A stretch of DNA of 64,000 bases from Lysobacterales bacterium (GCA_016721845.1 JADKHK010000007.1:159485-223484), one strand, 5' to 3'. Counted from the first letter of the stretch, positions 34,633 through 43,281 are shown. Notes: generated by a model not told the origin, from the sequence alone. Translations and numbers: made by a program.

Positions 34633-35448
34633 TCAGGAAGCGAAGCGCGCGCGCGGCACGACGGCGCGCAGCACGGTGGATTCGGAGCGGAAGCGGCCCG
34701 CGCCGACCATGAGGTCGGTGCCGCATTCGAGACCCTCGAGCCAGTCGAGGAACTGCTTGATCATGTCCTTGCCGAAGAACGGCAGGCCGTGTTGCGGCAC
34801 GATCATCTCGACATCGAGTTCGCGCACCATCTGGACCCAGATGCGGCAGGCGCGGTTCGAGGCCATGAAGCGGCGATGGAAGCCGGCCATGATCTTCAGG
34901 TGTTCGTTGAAATCGCTGACCGGCGCGTAATCGTTGCCGTCATACAGCGAGGCGCCGACGTCTCCAGAGAACAGCACCTTCGACACCGGATCGAACACGT
35001 TGAAATTGCCGACCGAGTGCAGGAAGTGCGCGGGCAGGCAGGCGAGGACGGAGTCGGCAAACGGCAGGTCCGCGCCCTCGTCGCCGAGCAGCACGTAGCG
35101 GTCGGCACCGACGTCGATGTAGTGCGGCACGCTGTGCGGCACGAACCGGCCCCACCATTTGGAGCACACCACTTTCGCGCCGGAATAGACCAGCCAGCGG
35201 TCGACCGAGCCGATCACGTCCGGGTCCTGGTGCGAGGCGAAGATATAGGTCAGTTGCTTCAGTGGCACATGGCGCGCGACCGCCATCGACAGCGGCGTGT
35301 ACAACAGGGCGCCGCCCGGATCGAGCAGCATGCTGTCGCGACCGCGCATGATCAGCATCTGGTTGGCTTGAACGCCATCCTCGCCGCGTACCATGTCGTT
35401 GAACACGATGACCTTGTGTCCGTTCTTGTTGTAGAGCTCGGTGGCCAT
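34633..35448 (-). CDS. Oxygen-binding diiron (ODP-like) metallo-beta-lactamase-fold protein
   Basis: A 271-residue protein with the metallo-beta-lactamase fold of flavodiiron proteins but no flavodoxin domain. Ligand candidates are H73, D75 and D77 in SHQDPDVIG, H141 or H144, D163 in LFSGDVGAS and H220 in VPQHGLPF. The Asp in place of the usual HxE and the absence of the second His are seen in ODP-type proteins, which bind oxygen rather than reduce it. The C-terminal 50 residues are extra. It lies between OmpW and AceK; an oxygen-sensing role is inference. Confidence 0.75.
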   Translation of the reverse strand: MATELYNKNGHKVIVFNDMVRGEDGVQANQMLIMRGRDSMLLDPGGALLYTPLSMAVARHVPLKQLTYIFASHQDPDVIGSVDRWLVYSGAKVVCSKWWGRFVPHSVPHYIDVGADRYVLLGDEGADLPFADSVLACLPAHFLHSVGNFNVFDPVSKVLFSGDVGASLYDGNDYAPVSDFNEHLKIMAGFHRRFMASNRACRIWVQMVRELDVEMIVPQHGLPFFGKDMIKQFLDWLEGLECGTDLMVGAGRFRSESTVLRAVVPRARFAS

Positions 35449-35577
35449 GACTGCGTCCTTGATGCGAGGACGGCAGCCTAGGCGGACGATCCGCACCGAA
35501 CTTGACGGGCATCAATTACGGCGTGACCGTCGGCGTGATCCGATCCCGCAATTGACCTCGGTCAATTGGCGTCGTGG

Positions 35578-37287
35578 CTACAGCCTCAGCGCCGCCGGAT
35601 ACGGCGCGATTTCGGGCGGATCGCCGTCGCGGAAACGCGCCTGCAGGTCGCGCCACCAGTCGGCCCGGAAGATTTCGCCATGGGTGGCGATCAGTGCCGC
35701 GCGGTCGTTCGCGTCGAGGCCGAGGAACAGCGGGAACTGTTCCGGGAACACGTCGTGCTCGTCGACATGGAACCAGGCCCCGTCGTGCATCTCTTCGTCC
35801 TCGTTCGACGGTTTCGGCAGTTCGCGGAAGCGGCATTCGCTGACCAGGCACAGTTCGTCGTAGTCGTAGAAGATCGCGCGGCCATGGCGGGTGACGCCGA
35901 AATTCTTCAGCAGCAGGTCGCCCGGGAAGACGTTGCACATCGCCAGGTCCTTGATCGCTTGCCCGTAGTCGAGGATGGCGCGGCGCGCTTCCTGCGGCGC
36001 GTCCTCCATCACCAGCAGGTTGAGTGGGCGCAGGCGACGCTCGACATAGCAGTGCAGCAGCACGACATCGTCGCCGTCGGCGACCACCGATTCGCGGCAA
36101 CCGCCGAGGAGTTCTTCCAGCACTGCGGGGGCGAAGCGGCTGCGCGGAAACCGTAGGTGGCGGAATTCCTGCGCATCGATCAGGCGACCGGCGCGATCAT
36201 GCTTGAACACCAGTTGATACTTCGCCAGCACGTCCTGTCGCACCACCGTCTTCGGCGGCGCGAACACGTCGCGGATGACCTTGAACACCAGTGGATAGCC
36301 GGGCAGCATGAACACCGCCATGACCATGCCCTTGGCGCCCGGCGCATGCACGAACGATTCCGGACTGGCCTCGAAGTGGCGGAAGAAATGCCGATAGCGC
36401 TCGGTCTTGGCCTGCTTGAGGCGACCGAGCATGGCGTACCACTCGTCGACCGCCTTGCGCGGCAACAGCGTCTTCAGGAACACGACGGCATCGCCGACGG
36501 TTTCGAAGTCGGCGAGAAAATACGAACGGGTGATGCCGAACAGCACGGCGACATCGTCACGTTCGGTCAGGGCTGCATCGACGCCGATACCACCCTCCGG
36601 GACGTGGCAGAGCGCGATCACGATTGGCGTGTAGCGTTCGGCACCGAAGATTCGTCCCACAAGAAAAGCGCGACGTTCTCGGTAGAACACGGTTTCCAGC
36701 ATCTCGATCGCCCGTACCGGTCGTTCGCCCCAATGGGTGAGGCGCCGTTCGAGGTCTTCGGCCAGCGCCTCCGCGTCCGCGCGGCGGTGCGAATACGGCA
36801 CCTCGAACGGATAGTCCTCCAGCAGCCGGTCGAGGCTGTCGGCGAGCGAATCGCCGACCGAATAGCTGTGTCGTGCCACCGGATGGGTGATGCGATCGGT
36901 CGGCTCGATGCGCAGCGCGACGAACTCGATGTCGGCATCGACGCCGCGGGTCTTGAAGAAGCGCCGGGTCAGCGTGTTGTAGTAGGTCTGATAGAGCTCG
37001 CCGTCGAGCAATCCGGCAATTTCGGCATCGAACGCGAGCTTGATGCGGGCCCAGACCGCGCGCTCGCCGGCGCGTTCGCGCAGGGTCTGCAGCAGGGCGT
37101 CGCTGGCTTCGGCCACGCAACGGTCGTACATCTCGATGCGCTCGACCAAGTCGGCCTGCATCGGCGCCCACTCGCGCCGCTCGAAACGGCCGCGTGCGCG
37201 TTGCGTGATGTCGCGGAAACGACGGTTGTAGTCGTCGAAGCTGGCGCGCAACTGGGCGGCGGCGTGCTGGGCGAGGACATCGGGCAT
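35578..37287 (-). CDS. aceK: Isocitrate dehydrogenase kinase/phosphatase
   Basis: A 569-residue bifunctional enzyme that phosphorylates and dephosphorylates isocitrate dehydrogenase to divert isocitrate into the glyoxylate shunt. The N-terminal regulatory half and C-terminal kinase-like half are both present. The ATP-binding signature GAKGMVMAVFMLPGYPLVFKVIRD (about 317-340) holds the Lys, and IFYDYDELCLV (about 485) the metal-binding acid. The ATG at 37287 matches the start position of E. coli AceK; an in-frame GTG lies 30 bases upstream. The target, icd, is encoded 17 kb away on the plus strand. No aceA/aceB is adjacent. Confidence 0.94.
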   Translation of the reverse strand: MPDVLAQHAAAQLRASFDDYNRRFRDITQRARGRFERREWAPMQADLVERIEMYDRCVAEASDALLQTLRERAGERAVWARIKLAFDAEIAGLLDGELYQTYYNTLTRRFFKTRGVDADIEFVALRIEPTDRITHPVARHSYSVGDSLADSLDRLLEDYPFEVPYSHRRADAEALAEDLERRLTHWGERPVRAIEMLETVFYRERRAFLVGRIFGAERYTPIVIALCHVPEGGIGVDAALTERDDVAVLFGITRSYFLADFETVGDAVVFLKTLLPRKAVDEWYAMLGRLKQAKTERYRHFFRHFEASPESFVHAPGAKGMVMAVFMLPGYPLVFKVIRDVFAPPKTVVRQDVLAKYQLVFKHDRAGRLIDAQEFRHLRFPRSRFAPAVLEELLGGCRESVVADGDDVVLLHCYVERRLRPLNLLVMEDAPQEARRAILDYGQAIKDLAMCNVFPGDLLLKNFGVTRHGRAIFYDYDELCLVSECRFRELPKPSNEDEEMHDGAWFHVDEHDVFPEQFPLFLGLDANDRAALIATHGEIFRADWWRDLQARFRDGDPPEIAPYPAALRL

Positions 37288-37415
37288 GGGCGCGACCGTG
37301 GCGGGTGGACGCATCACCGAATCGCATACCTGAGTCGAGTACGCAAGCGCCGCTCCGACAGGTGCTTAAGAAATCCCTAAGACCGGTTTGCCAGCATGGT
37401 CTCAAAGGAGACGTC

Positions 37416-37835
37416 ATGAACCTGCAACCGAACGACACCCCTGCACGCTTCGTCCTCGCCGTCATTGCCTGCGCCGCGCTGGTTCTCGCCAGCGCGACGC
37501 AGGCCGAGACCCCGACCCAGGTCCTGAGCGGCTACGTCGCGGCCAGCGGTACGCCGGCGCAGCCGGCCCGGGGCCAAAAACTGTTCACGTCGCCACAGGG
37601 CAACGACTGGCGTTGTGCGTCCTGCCACGGCGCGGTGCCGACGCGGCCCGGAAAACATGCCGTCACCGGCAAGGTGATTGCGCCGCTCGCACCGGCGTTC
37701 AATGCCGAGCGGTTCACCGATCCGGCCAAGGTCGAGAAATGGTTCCGGCGCAACTGCAACGACGTGCTCGGGCGCGAGTGCAGCGCCACCGAGAAGGCCG
37801 ACGTGCTCGCCTGGCTCGTCACCCTCCAACCCTGA
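37416..37835 (+). CDS. SHP-type (DUF1924) monoheme cytochrome c, oxygen-binding
   Basis: A 139-residue exported cytochrome: signal peptide (1-30) and one heme motif CASCH at 67-71. Near the C terminus N113 is followed by C114 and C122 (RRNCNDVLGREC). In the sphaeroides heme protein the sixth ligand is an asparagine next to a disulfide, and this sequence has the same arrangement, so it should bind oxygen or small ligands. It starts a run shared with a diheme cytochrome and a membrane cytochrome b, the known SHP cluster order. AAAGGAG precedes the ATG. Confidence 0.85.
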   Translation: MNLQPNDTPARFVLAVIACAALVLASATQAETPTQVLSGYVAASGTPAQPARGQKLFTSPQGNDWRCASCHGAVPTRPGKHAVTGKVIAPLAPAFNAERFTDPAKVEKWFRRNCNDVLGRECSATEKADVLAWLVTLQP

Positions 37836-37858
37836 TGCATCTGCCCAGAGGTCCGACC

Positions 37859-38338
37859 ATGTCCACCGCATTGCGCTTTCCGCTCCACCTGCATGGGTTC
37901 ATTGCGATCAGCATGCTGCTGCTGTCGTCGGCCATCGACGCCGCCGACGCACGCAAGACGCCGCCGCCGCCGGTCTATCTGGCCGAGTGCGCGGCCTGTC
38001 ACGCCGCATTCCTGCCGCGCATGTTGCCGGCGACGTCGTGGCAACGTCTGATGCGGACGCTGCCGCAGCATTTCGGCACCGACGCCTCGCTCGACGCCAC
38101 GACCGCGAAGGAGATCGAGGCCTGGCTGGTCGGGAATGCCGCTGCCGCCAAGCGCGTCGTCGAAACGCCGCCGGAAGACCGCATCTCGCGGTCGCGTTGG
38201 TTCACGCGCCAGCACGACGAAATTTCGTCCGCCACCTGGCAGCGCCCGGCGATCAAGTCGCGATCGAACTGCAGTGCCTGTCACCGCACATCCGACCAGG
38301 GAGTCTTCGATGAACACGATGTCCGCATCCCCAAGTGA
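37859..38338 (+). CDS. Diheme cytochrome c (DHC-like), partner of the SHP-type cytochrome
   Basis: A 159-residue periplasmic protein with a signal peptide (to about residue 29) and two heme motifs, CAACH at 44-48 and CSACH at 138-142. The spacing (about 90 residues between them) fits the DHC family that donates electrons to SHP. It lies 23 bases after the DUF1924 gene; its last 10 codons overlap the start of the cytochrome b gene. The product links membrane quinol oxidation to the soluble SHP cytochrome. Confidence 0.85.
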   Translation: MSTALRFPLHLHGFIAISMLLLSSAIDAADARKTPPPPVYLAECAACHAAFLPRMLPATSWQRLMRTLPQHFGTDASLDATTAKEIEAWLVGNAAAAKRVVETPPEDRISRSRWFTRQHDEISSATWQRPAIKSRSNCSACHRTSDQGVFDEHDVRIPK

Positions 38339-39032
38339 CGCAACCGCCAAGCAGGTGGCACCGCGCGTGCTGGTCTGGGACGCCCCGGTGCGGGTCTTCC
38401 ACTGGCTGATGGTGTTGTGCTTCGCCGGCGCATGGCTGACCGCCGAGAGCGAACGGCAGCGCCTGCTGCACGTGACATTCGGCTACGGAATGGTCGTGCT
38501 GGTGGCATTCCGCATCCTCTGGGGATTCATCGGCAGCCGCTATGCCCGCTTCAGCGAATTCGTGCGCGGTCCGCGCGCCATCGTCGGCTATGTCGCGGGT
38601 CTTCTGCGGCGCGCACCCGAGCACTTCCGGGGGCACAATCCGGCCGGTGCGATCGCGATCCTGGCATTGCTGGCGCTCGCAATCGTCGTGCCTGCGGCCG
38701 GCTTGGCGACCTACAACGATTTCGGCGGCCACTGGGTCGAAGAGGCCCATGAGATCGGCGCGAACCTGATGCTGCTGGTGATCGCCGGGCATGTTGCCGG
38801 CGTGCTCTTGAGCAGCGTCCTGCATCGCGAGAACCTGATCGGCGCGATGTTCAGCGGTCGCAAGCCGGGCAACAGCAGCGATGCGATCCCGAGCGCACGC
38901 CTCGGCGTCGCGATGCTTCTGATCGCGGCCATGCTCGCGCTCTGGACCTGGCAGTTCCTGCCGAGCCGGGGCATGACCGCAGCCAGCGACAGCGAGGTCG
39001 CCGCGCAAGCCGCGGATGCCGACGCCGATTGA
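38310..39032 (+). CDS. Membrane cytochrome b (Ni/Fe-hydrogenase b-type/cytochrome b561 family)
   Basis: A 240-residue protein with four to five membrane helices and histidine-bearing helices RVFHWLMVL, LLHVTFGYG, HWVEEAHEIGANLML and LLVIAGHVAGVLL that can ligate two b hemes. It is the usual membrane quinol-oxidising partner of the SHP/DHC pair. I use the ATG at 38310 with AGGGAG before it; a second ATG nine bases downstream is also possible. The start overlaps the upstream gene by 29 bases. Confidence 0.87.
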   Translation: MNTMSASPSDATAKQVAPRVLVWDAPVRVFHWLMVLCFAGAWLTAESERQRLLHVTFGYGMVVLVAFRILWGFIGSRYARFSEFVRGPRAIVGYVAGLLRRAPEHFRGHNPAGAIAILALLALAIVVPAAGLATYNDFGGHWVEEAHEIGANLMLLVIAGHVAGVLLSSVLHRENLIGAMFSGRKPGNSSDAIPSARLGVAMLLIAAMLALWTWQFLPSRGMTAASDSEVAAQAADADAD

Positions 39033-39059
39033 AGCGTCGACCATGGGAGAATCCGTCGC

Positions 39060-39728
39060 ATGCGCATCCTGTTGGCCGAAGACGATCCACTGCTGGGAGA
39101 AGGCCTGCGCGCCGGTCTGCGGCAGCAGGGCTGGCAGGTCGACTGGGTGCGCGACGGCGAAGCGGCCGAGCGCGAGTTGGGCGCCGAGCCCTACGCCGCG
39201 GCGGTGCTGGACCTCGGCTTGCCGCGCAAGGATGGGCTCGACGTCCTGGCCGCCGCCCGACGCGCGCGCATCGGTGTGCCGATTCTGGTGCTGACGGCCC
39301 GCGACGCGGTTGCGGATCGCGTACGCGGACTCGACCTCGGTGCCGACGACTACGTGGTCAAGCCGGTCGACCTCGATGAACTCGCGGCGCGCTTGCGTGC
39401 GCTGGTGCGTCGCGCGCATGGACAGCCACAGGAATCCATCGGCATCCGCGGTGTCGTGCTTGATCCCGCCGCGCGCGCCGTGACCCGCGATGGCGTGCCG
39501 GTGCCCTTGTCCGCGCGCGAATTCGATGTCTTGCACAACATGATGCTGAATGCCGGTCGCGTGTTGTCGCGCGAACAGCTGGAACAGCGCGTCTACGGTT
39601 GGGGACAGGAAGTCGAGAGCAACGCGATCGAAGTGCATGTGCACCATTTGCGGCGCAAGCTCGGGACGCACCTGATCCAGACCGTGCGCGGCATCGGCTA
39701 CCTGCTGATGCGCGAGTCGCCGCAATGA
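39060..39728 (+). CDS. OmpR/PhoP-family response regulator, QseB-like
   Basis: A 222-residue regulator: receiver domain with D51 (AVLDLGLPRKDG) and K101 (VVKPVDLDELAAR), and a winged-helix DNA-binding domain (about 130-220, LSAREFDVLHNMMLNAGRVLS, VEVHVHHLRRKLG pattern). It is most like QseB/PmrA. Its position after the SHP/DHC/cytochrome b genes matches the arrangement described for SHP clusters in other proteobacteria. It is coupled by ATGA to the kinase gene. No QseB box was sought, so regulation of the cytochromes is inferred. Confidence 0.9.
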   Translation: MRILLAEDDPLLGEGLRAGLRQQGWQVDWVRDGEAAERELGAEPYAAAVLDLGLPRKDGLDVLAAARRARIGVPILVLTARDAVADRVRGLDLGADDYVVKPVDLDELAARLRALVRRAHGQPQESIGIRGVVLDPAARAVTRDGVPVPLSAREFDVLHNMMLNAGRVLSREQLEQRVYGWGQEVESNAIEVHVHHLRRKLGTHLIQTVRGIGYLLMRESPQ

Positions 39729-41092
39729 CGACGCGGCCACGCTCGCTGCAGGCACGCGTCCTCGTGCTCGTGCTCGGCATGGTCGCGCTGGTGTGGGTCG
39801 GTACCGCGGCCCTGACCTGGTTCGACACCCGCCATGAACTCGAAGAGTTGCTCGACAGCCATCTCGCGCAGGCCGCGGCAGTGCTGATTGCCCAGCAGTA
39901 TGACGCCGAGGACGAGCACCACGTCGATGCGCCGCAGTTGCATCGCTATGCCGCGACCGTGATGTTCCAGGTCTTCCACAACGGGCGACTGGTGCTGCAC
40001 TCGGCCGACGCGCCGCGACGGCCGCTGGTGGATCATCAGGAGCGTAACCTGGGCGGATTCCGCGAAGTCCGCATCGACGACGTGCGCTGGCGCGTGTTCA
40101 CGACACTGGGCAAGAAAGACGATGTCATCGTCCATGTCGGCGAACGCCTCGCGTCGCGCAACGCGATTCTGTGGGCGGTATTGCGCTCGACCTTGTGGCC
40201 GATGGTGCTGGCGCTGCCCCTGCTCGGGCTCGCGGCGTGGTGGGCGGTGCGGCGCGGGGTCGAGCCGCTGCGTCAGCTCGGCCGCACGCTGGCCCTCCGC
40301 GAGCCGCAGGTGCTGGCGCCGGTGAGTCTTGACGACGCCAACGCCGAAGTCGCGCCGCTGGTGGATGCGTTGAACGGCCTGCTCGGCCGCATTGCGAGCC
40401 TGATGAGTGTCGAACGTCGCTTCACCGCGGATGCGGCACACGAGTTGCGCACGCCGATCGCGGCCATTCGCGCGCAAGCGCAGGTCGCGCTGGCCGAACG
40501 CGACGACGGCCTGCGCCGCCACGCCCTGGAAGCGACCATCGCCGGCTGCGATCGGGCGGCCAGGCTGATCGGACAGTTGCTGATGCTGTCGCGCCTGGAT
40601 GCCTCGATGCCGACCGCCTTGACGGCGCTCGACCTGTCGGCATTGGCGCGCAGCGTGGTCGGCGATCTCGCGCCGAAGGCGGTTGCCCGATCCCAGGTCC
40701 TGTCGTTCGACGCCGACGAGGCAGCCGTGATCGCGGGCGACGAGACGCTGCTCTCGGTCCTGATCCGCAATCTCGTCGACAACGCCATTCGATACAGCCC
40801 GAATGCGACGAGGATCGCGGTGAAGGTGAAGCGCGAAGGATCGCGCGTCGAGTTGCGCATCGATGACGGTGGTCCCGGACTGGAGGTCGGCGATCGCCAG
40901 CGGCTCGGCGAGCGATTCTTCCGGGTCGGGGGCGGCGACGAGAGCGGCAGCGGCCTCGGCTGGTCGATCGTGCGACGCATCGCCGACGTGCATGGGCTGT
41001 CAGTCGACACGACACAACCGTCGCCCTTCGGCGGATTGAGCGTGCGCGTTGCCGGCGCCCGCATCGCGTCGGGCCAGCCTCAGACCAGATGA
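39725..41092 (+). CDS. QseC-like sensor histidine kinase
   Basis: A 455-residue kinase. Helix 1 (about 11-32), a periplasmic sensor of about 120 residues (33-150), helix 2 (about 155-175), a HAMP-like linker and HisKA with H239 in FTADAAHELRTPIAA. The HATPase domain has NLVDNAIRYSP, DDGGPGL and GSGLGWSIVRR. It is the partner of the response regulator immediately upstream. The periplasmic part contains no motif that names a ligand. It ends by overlapping the convergent Lrp gene by 13 bases. Confidence 0.9.
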   Translation: MTTRPRSLQARVLVLVLGMVALVWVGTAALTWFDTRHELEELLDSHLAQAAAVLIAQQYDAEDEHHVDAPQLHRYAATVMFQVFHNGRLVLHSADAPRRPLVDHQERNLGGFREVRIDDVRWRVFTTLGKKDDVIVHVGERLASRNAILWAVLRSTLWPMVLALPLLGLAAWWAVRRGVEPLRQLGRTLALREPQVLAPVSLDDANAEVAPLVDALNGLLGRIASLMSVERRFTADAAHELRTPIAAIRAQAQVALAERDDGLRRHALEATIAGCDRAARLIGQLLMLSRLDASMPTALTALDLSALARSVVGDLAPKAVARSQVLSFDADEAAVIAGDETLLSVLIRNLVDNAIRYSPNATRIAVKVKREGSRVELRIDDGGPGLEVGDRQRLGERFFRVGGGDESGSGLGWSIVRRIADVHGLSVDTTQPSPFGGLSVRVAGARIASGQPQTR

Positions 41093-41559
41093 TCCAGCGG
41101 CAAGGCGCCGGGCGGTTTCACTTCGCGCAGCACGAAGCTGGAGTTCACGTCGTCGACGCCAGCGGCGTTGAGCAGGCGATCCATCAGGAAGTTCGAGAAA
41201 TGCGCGAGGTCCTCGACGAAGACCTGCAGCAGGTAGTCCATGTCGCCGGTCAGCGCGTAACAGGCGACGACCTCCGGCCACTCGCGCACCAGGTCGGCGA
41301 AGCGGGCGATCGCGTCGCGGTCGTGGCGCGAGAGCTGCACGCGCACGAAGGCCTGCAGGCCGAGGCCGATACGGCCGCCATCGAGCCGGGCGGCGTATCC
41401 GGCGATCACGCCCTCGGCTTCCAGGCGCGCGACGCGGCGGAGGCAGGGCGAGGGCGAGAGCTGCACGCGCTCGGCCAGTTCGGCATTGGCGATGCGGCCC
41501 TCGCGCTGGAGTACGGCGAGGATGCGCAGGTCGGTACGATCGAGGGTGATGCCGGACAT
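41080..41559 (-). CDS. Lrp/AsnC-family regulator of phenylalanine hydroxylase
   Basis: A 159-residue Lrp-type protein. The helix-turn-helix (about 8-55, ILAVLQREGRIANAELAERVQLSPSPCLRRVARLE) precedes the RAM/ACT-like ligand domain (about 70-150) with the VVACYALTGDMDYLLQV core. It is divergent from phhA with a 125-bp gap containing a perfect palindrome. It is therefore the likely local regulator of aromatic amino-acid catabolism, sensing an amino acid. Confidence 0.9.
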   Translation of the reverse strand: MSGITLDRTDLRILAVLQREGRIANAELAERVQLSPSPCLRRVARLEAEGVIAGYAARLDGGRIGLGLQAFVRVQLSRHDRDAIARFADLVREWPEVVACYALTGDMDYLLQVFVEDLAHFSNFLMDRLLNAAGVDDVNSSFVLREVKPPGALPLDHLV

Positions 41560-41594
41560 GATCTGCCCTGAATAGTCGAAAAGGTGGTGGATTG

Positions 41595-41640
41595 TTGCGC
41601 AAAATTACGTTATTGCGACCATGTCGCAATGGAATTGCGC
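41595..41640. promoter_or_regulatory. Palindromic operator region between Lrp gene and phhA
   Basis: TTGCGCAA at 41595-41602 is self-complementary. ATTGCGAC at 41612-41619 and GTCGCAAT at 41623-41630 form a perfect 8-bp inverted repeat around CAT, and ATTGCGC recurs at 41634-41640. Arrays of TTGCGnnA-like half-sites at helical spacing are typical Lrp/AsnC binding regions. The array is 44 bases before the phhA start. The binding protein is inferred from the adjacent divergent Lrp gene. Confidence 0.65.
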
Positions 41641-41684
41641 GGATTCCGGCCTATCCTTGCGCCCATTCCTCCGGAGCCCGACCC

Positions 41685-42578
41685 GTGACCAGCGAAGCCC
41701 GCCGCGTCGAACATCAACTGACCGACAAAGGCTATGTGCCCGTCTACACGACCGCCGTGGTCAAGCAGCCGTGGGCGAGTTACTCGCCGACCGATCATGC
41801 GGTCTGGGGCCAATTGTTCCGGCGCCAGCGCGAGATCCTGCAGGGGCGCGCTTGCCCTGAATTCCTCGACGCGATGACGGCGCTCGGCATGAGCGACGCG
41901 CAGATCCCCAAGTTCGACGAACTCAACGAGCATCTGATGAGGGCCACCGGCTGGACGCTGATCGGCGTCGAGGGCCTGCTGCCCGAATTGACCTTCTTCG
42001 AGCACCTGGCGGCGCGCGAATTCCCGGTGACCTGGTGGATTCGCCGCCCCGACCAGATCGACTACATCGCCGAACCCGACCTGTTCCACGACCTGTTCGG
42101 GCACGTGCCGCTGCTGATGAACCCGATGTTCGCCGACTACATGCAGGCCTATGGCGCCGGTGGCGTGCGCGCGTCGACCTTCGGCAGCGAACCGCTGGCG
42201 AACCTCACGCGGCTGTACTGGTACACGGTCGAGTTCGGCTTGATCGACACACCGCAGGGCCTGCGCATCTATGGCGCGGGCATCCTGTCGTCGAAGGGCG
42301 AGTCGATCCATTGTCTGGAATCGTCGGCGCCGAACCGCATCGGATTCGACGTGAAGCGGGTGATGCAGACGCGATATCGCATCGACAGCTACCAGAAGAC
42401 CTACTTCGTGATCGACAGCTTCGAGCAGCTGTTCAAGGCCACGGTCGACCCCGACTTCGGCCCGATCTACTACCAGATGAAGGGCGCCGATCCGGTTCCG
42501 GCGGCGTCCGTGCTGGAGTCCGACCGCGTGTTCAATCGCGGTACCGGCGAGGGCTGGTTGGCTGACGGCGACGTCTGA
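41685..42578 (+). CDS. phhA: Phenylalanine 4-monooxygenase
   Basis: A 297-residue monomeric bacterial phenylalanine hydroxylase that converts phenylalanine to tyrosine with tetrahydropterin and oxygen. The iron ligands are H135 and H140 in LFHDLFGHVP and E183 in YWYTVEFGL. The RPDQIDYIAEPD segment and the IYGAGILSSKGE loop are typical. It has no ACT regulatory domain. The start is GTG at 41685 with CCGGAG upstream; the longer frame into the operator is not used. A pterin carbinolamine dehydratase gene is not adjacent. Confidence 0.95.
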   Translation: MTSEARRVEHQLTDKGYVPVYTTAVVKQPWASYSPTDHAVWGQLFRRQREILQGRACPEFLDAMTALGMSDAQIPKFDELNEHLMRATGWTLIGVEGLLPELTFFEHLAAREFPVTWWIRRPDQIDYIAEPDLFHDLFGHVPLLMNPMFADYMQAYGAGGVRASTFGSEPLANLTRLYWYTVEFGLIDTPQGLRIYGAGILSSKGESIHCLESSAPNRIGFDVKRVMQTRYRIDSYQKTYFVIDSFEQLFKATVDPDFGPIYYQMKGADPVPAASVLESDRVFNRGTGEGWLADGDV

Positions 42579-42700
42579 TCGCAGCGGTACCGGCGATTCG
42601 CCTTGCCGCATCGCGCCCGCCCCGGCACAATGGCGAGACCCTTTTCCTGCCTCCCGAGGCGGCTGCGCCCGCAGTCCCGCTTCGGCCGTGGAGACCCTGC

Positions 42701-43216
42701 ATGAACAAGCATGACCTGACCTTCATGAAGCACTTTGCCCAGTTGATTGCCGGGCTGATGGTGCTCACCGTGGTGCTGATCCTTTTTGCACATTTCATCT
42801 ACGGCCAGCATCCGCGCGAGGAGAACGGGGCCATCGTCGCCGCGACCAATGCGCGCATCGCGCCGGTCGGCGATGTCTTTGCGGGCGCCACCGGCAAGGC
42901 CGCGATGGAAGCCGCGAAGGCCGCTGCCGCCGCTGCCGCCAAGGGCCAGGTCGCTTATGACGGCACGCTCGATGGTTCGGTGATCTTCAACAACCTCTGC
43001 GGTGCCTGCCACGTCTCCGGTGCGGGTGGCGCGCCGAAGCTGGAAAAGGCGCTGTGGGCTGCACGTACCGCCCAGGGCATCGACACGCTGGTCAAGCATG
43101 CGAGCGAGGGCTACACCGGTGCCGCTGGCGTGATGCCGGCGCGCGGCGGCAATCCGTCGCTCAGCGACGAGCAGGTGCATGCGACGGTGCAGTGGATGGT
43201 CGACAACCTGAAGTGA
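42701..43216 (+). CDS. Membrane-anchored c5-type cytochrome c
   Basis: A 171-residue protein with an uncleaved N-terminal helix (about 14-34) and an Ala/Lys-rich linker. A class I/c5 cytochrome domain follows, with CGACH at 100-104 and an axial methionine likely in GVMPARGG. Cytochrome c5-like proteins of this form donate electrons to terminal oxidases. It is a single gene between phhA and a nuclease gene, with a terminator after it. Confidence 0.87.
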   Translation: MNKHDLTFMKHFAQLIAGLMVLTVVLILFAHFIYGQHPREENGAIVAATNARIAPVGDVFAGATGKAAMEAAKAAAAAAAKGQVAYDGTLDGSVIFNNLCGACHVSGAGGAPKLEKALWAARTAQGIDTLVKHASEGYTGAAGVMPARGGNPSLSDEQVHATVQWMVDNLK

Positions 43217-43253
43217 CCCGTTGCGGTCCGATGTCCGGACCTGACGGATGTGC

Positions 43254-43281
43254 GCGCCGCCTTCGGGCGGCGCCTTGGTTT
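43254..43281 (+). terminator. Intrinsic terminator after the cytochrome gene
   Basis: GCGCCGCC at 43254-43261 and GGCGGCGC at 43266-43273 enclose a TTCG loop, the most stable tetraloop, followed by CTTGGTTT. It lies 38 bases after the cytochrome stop and just before the nuclease gene. Confidence 0.75.
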
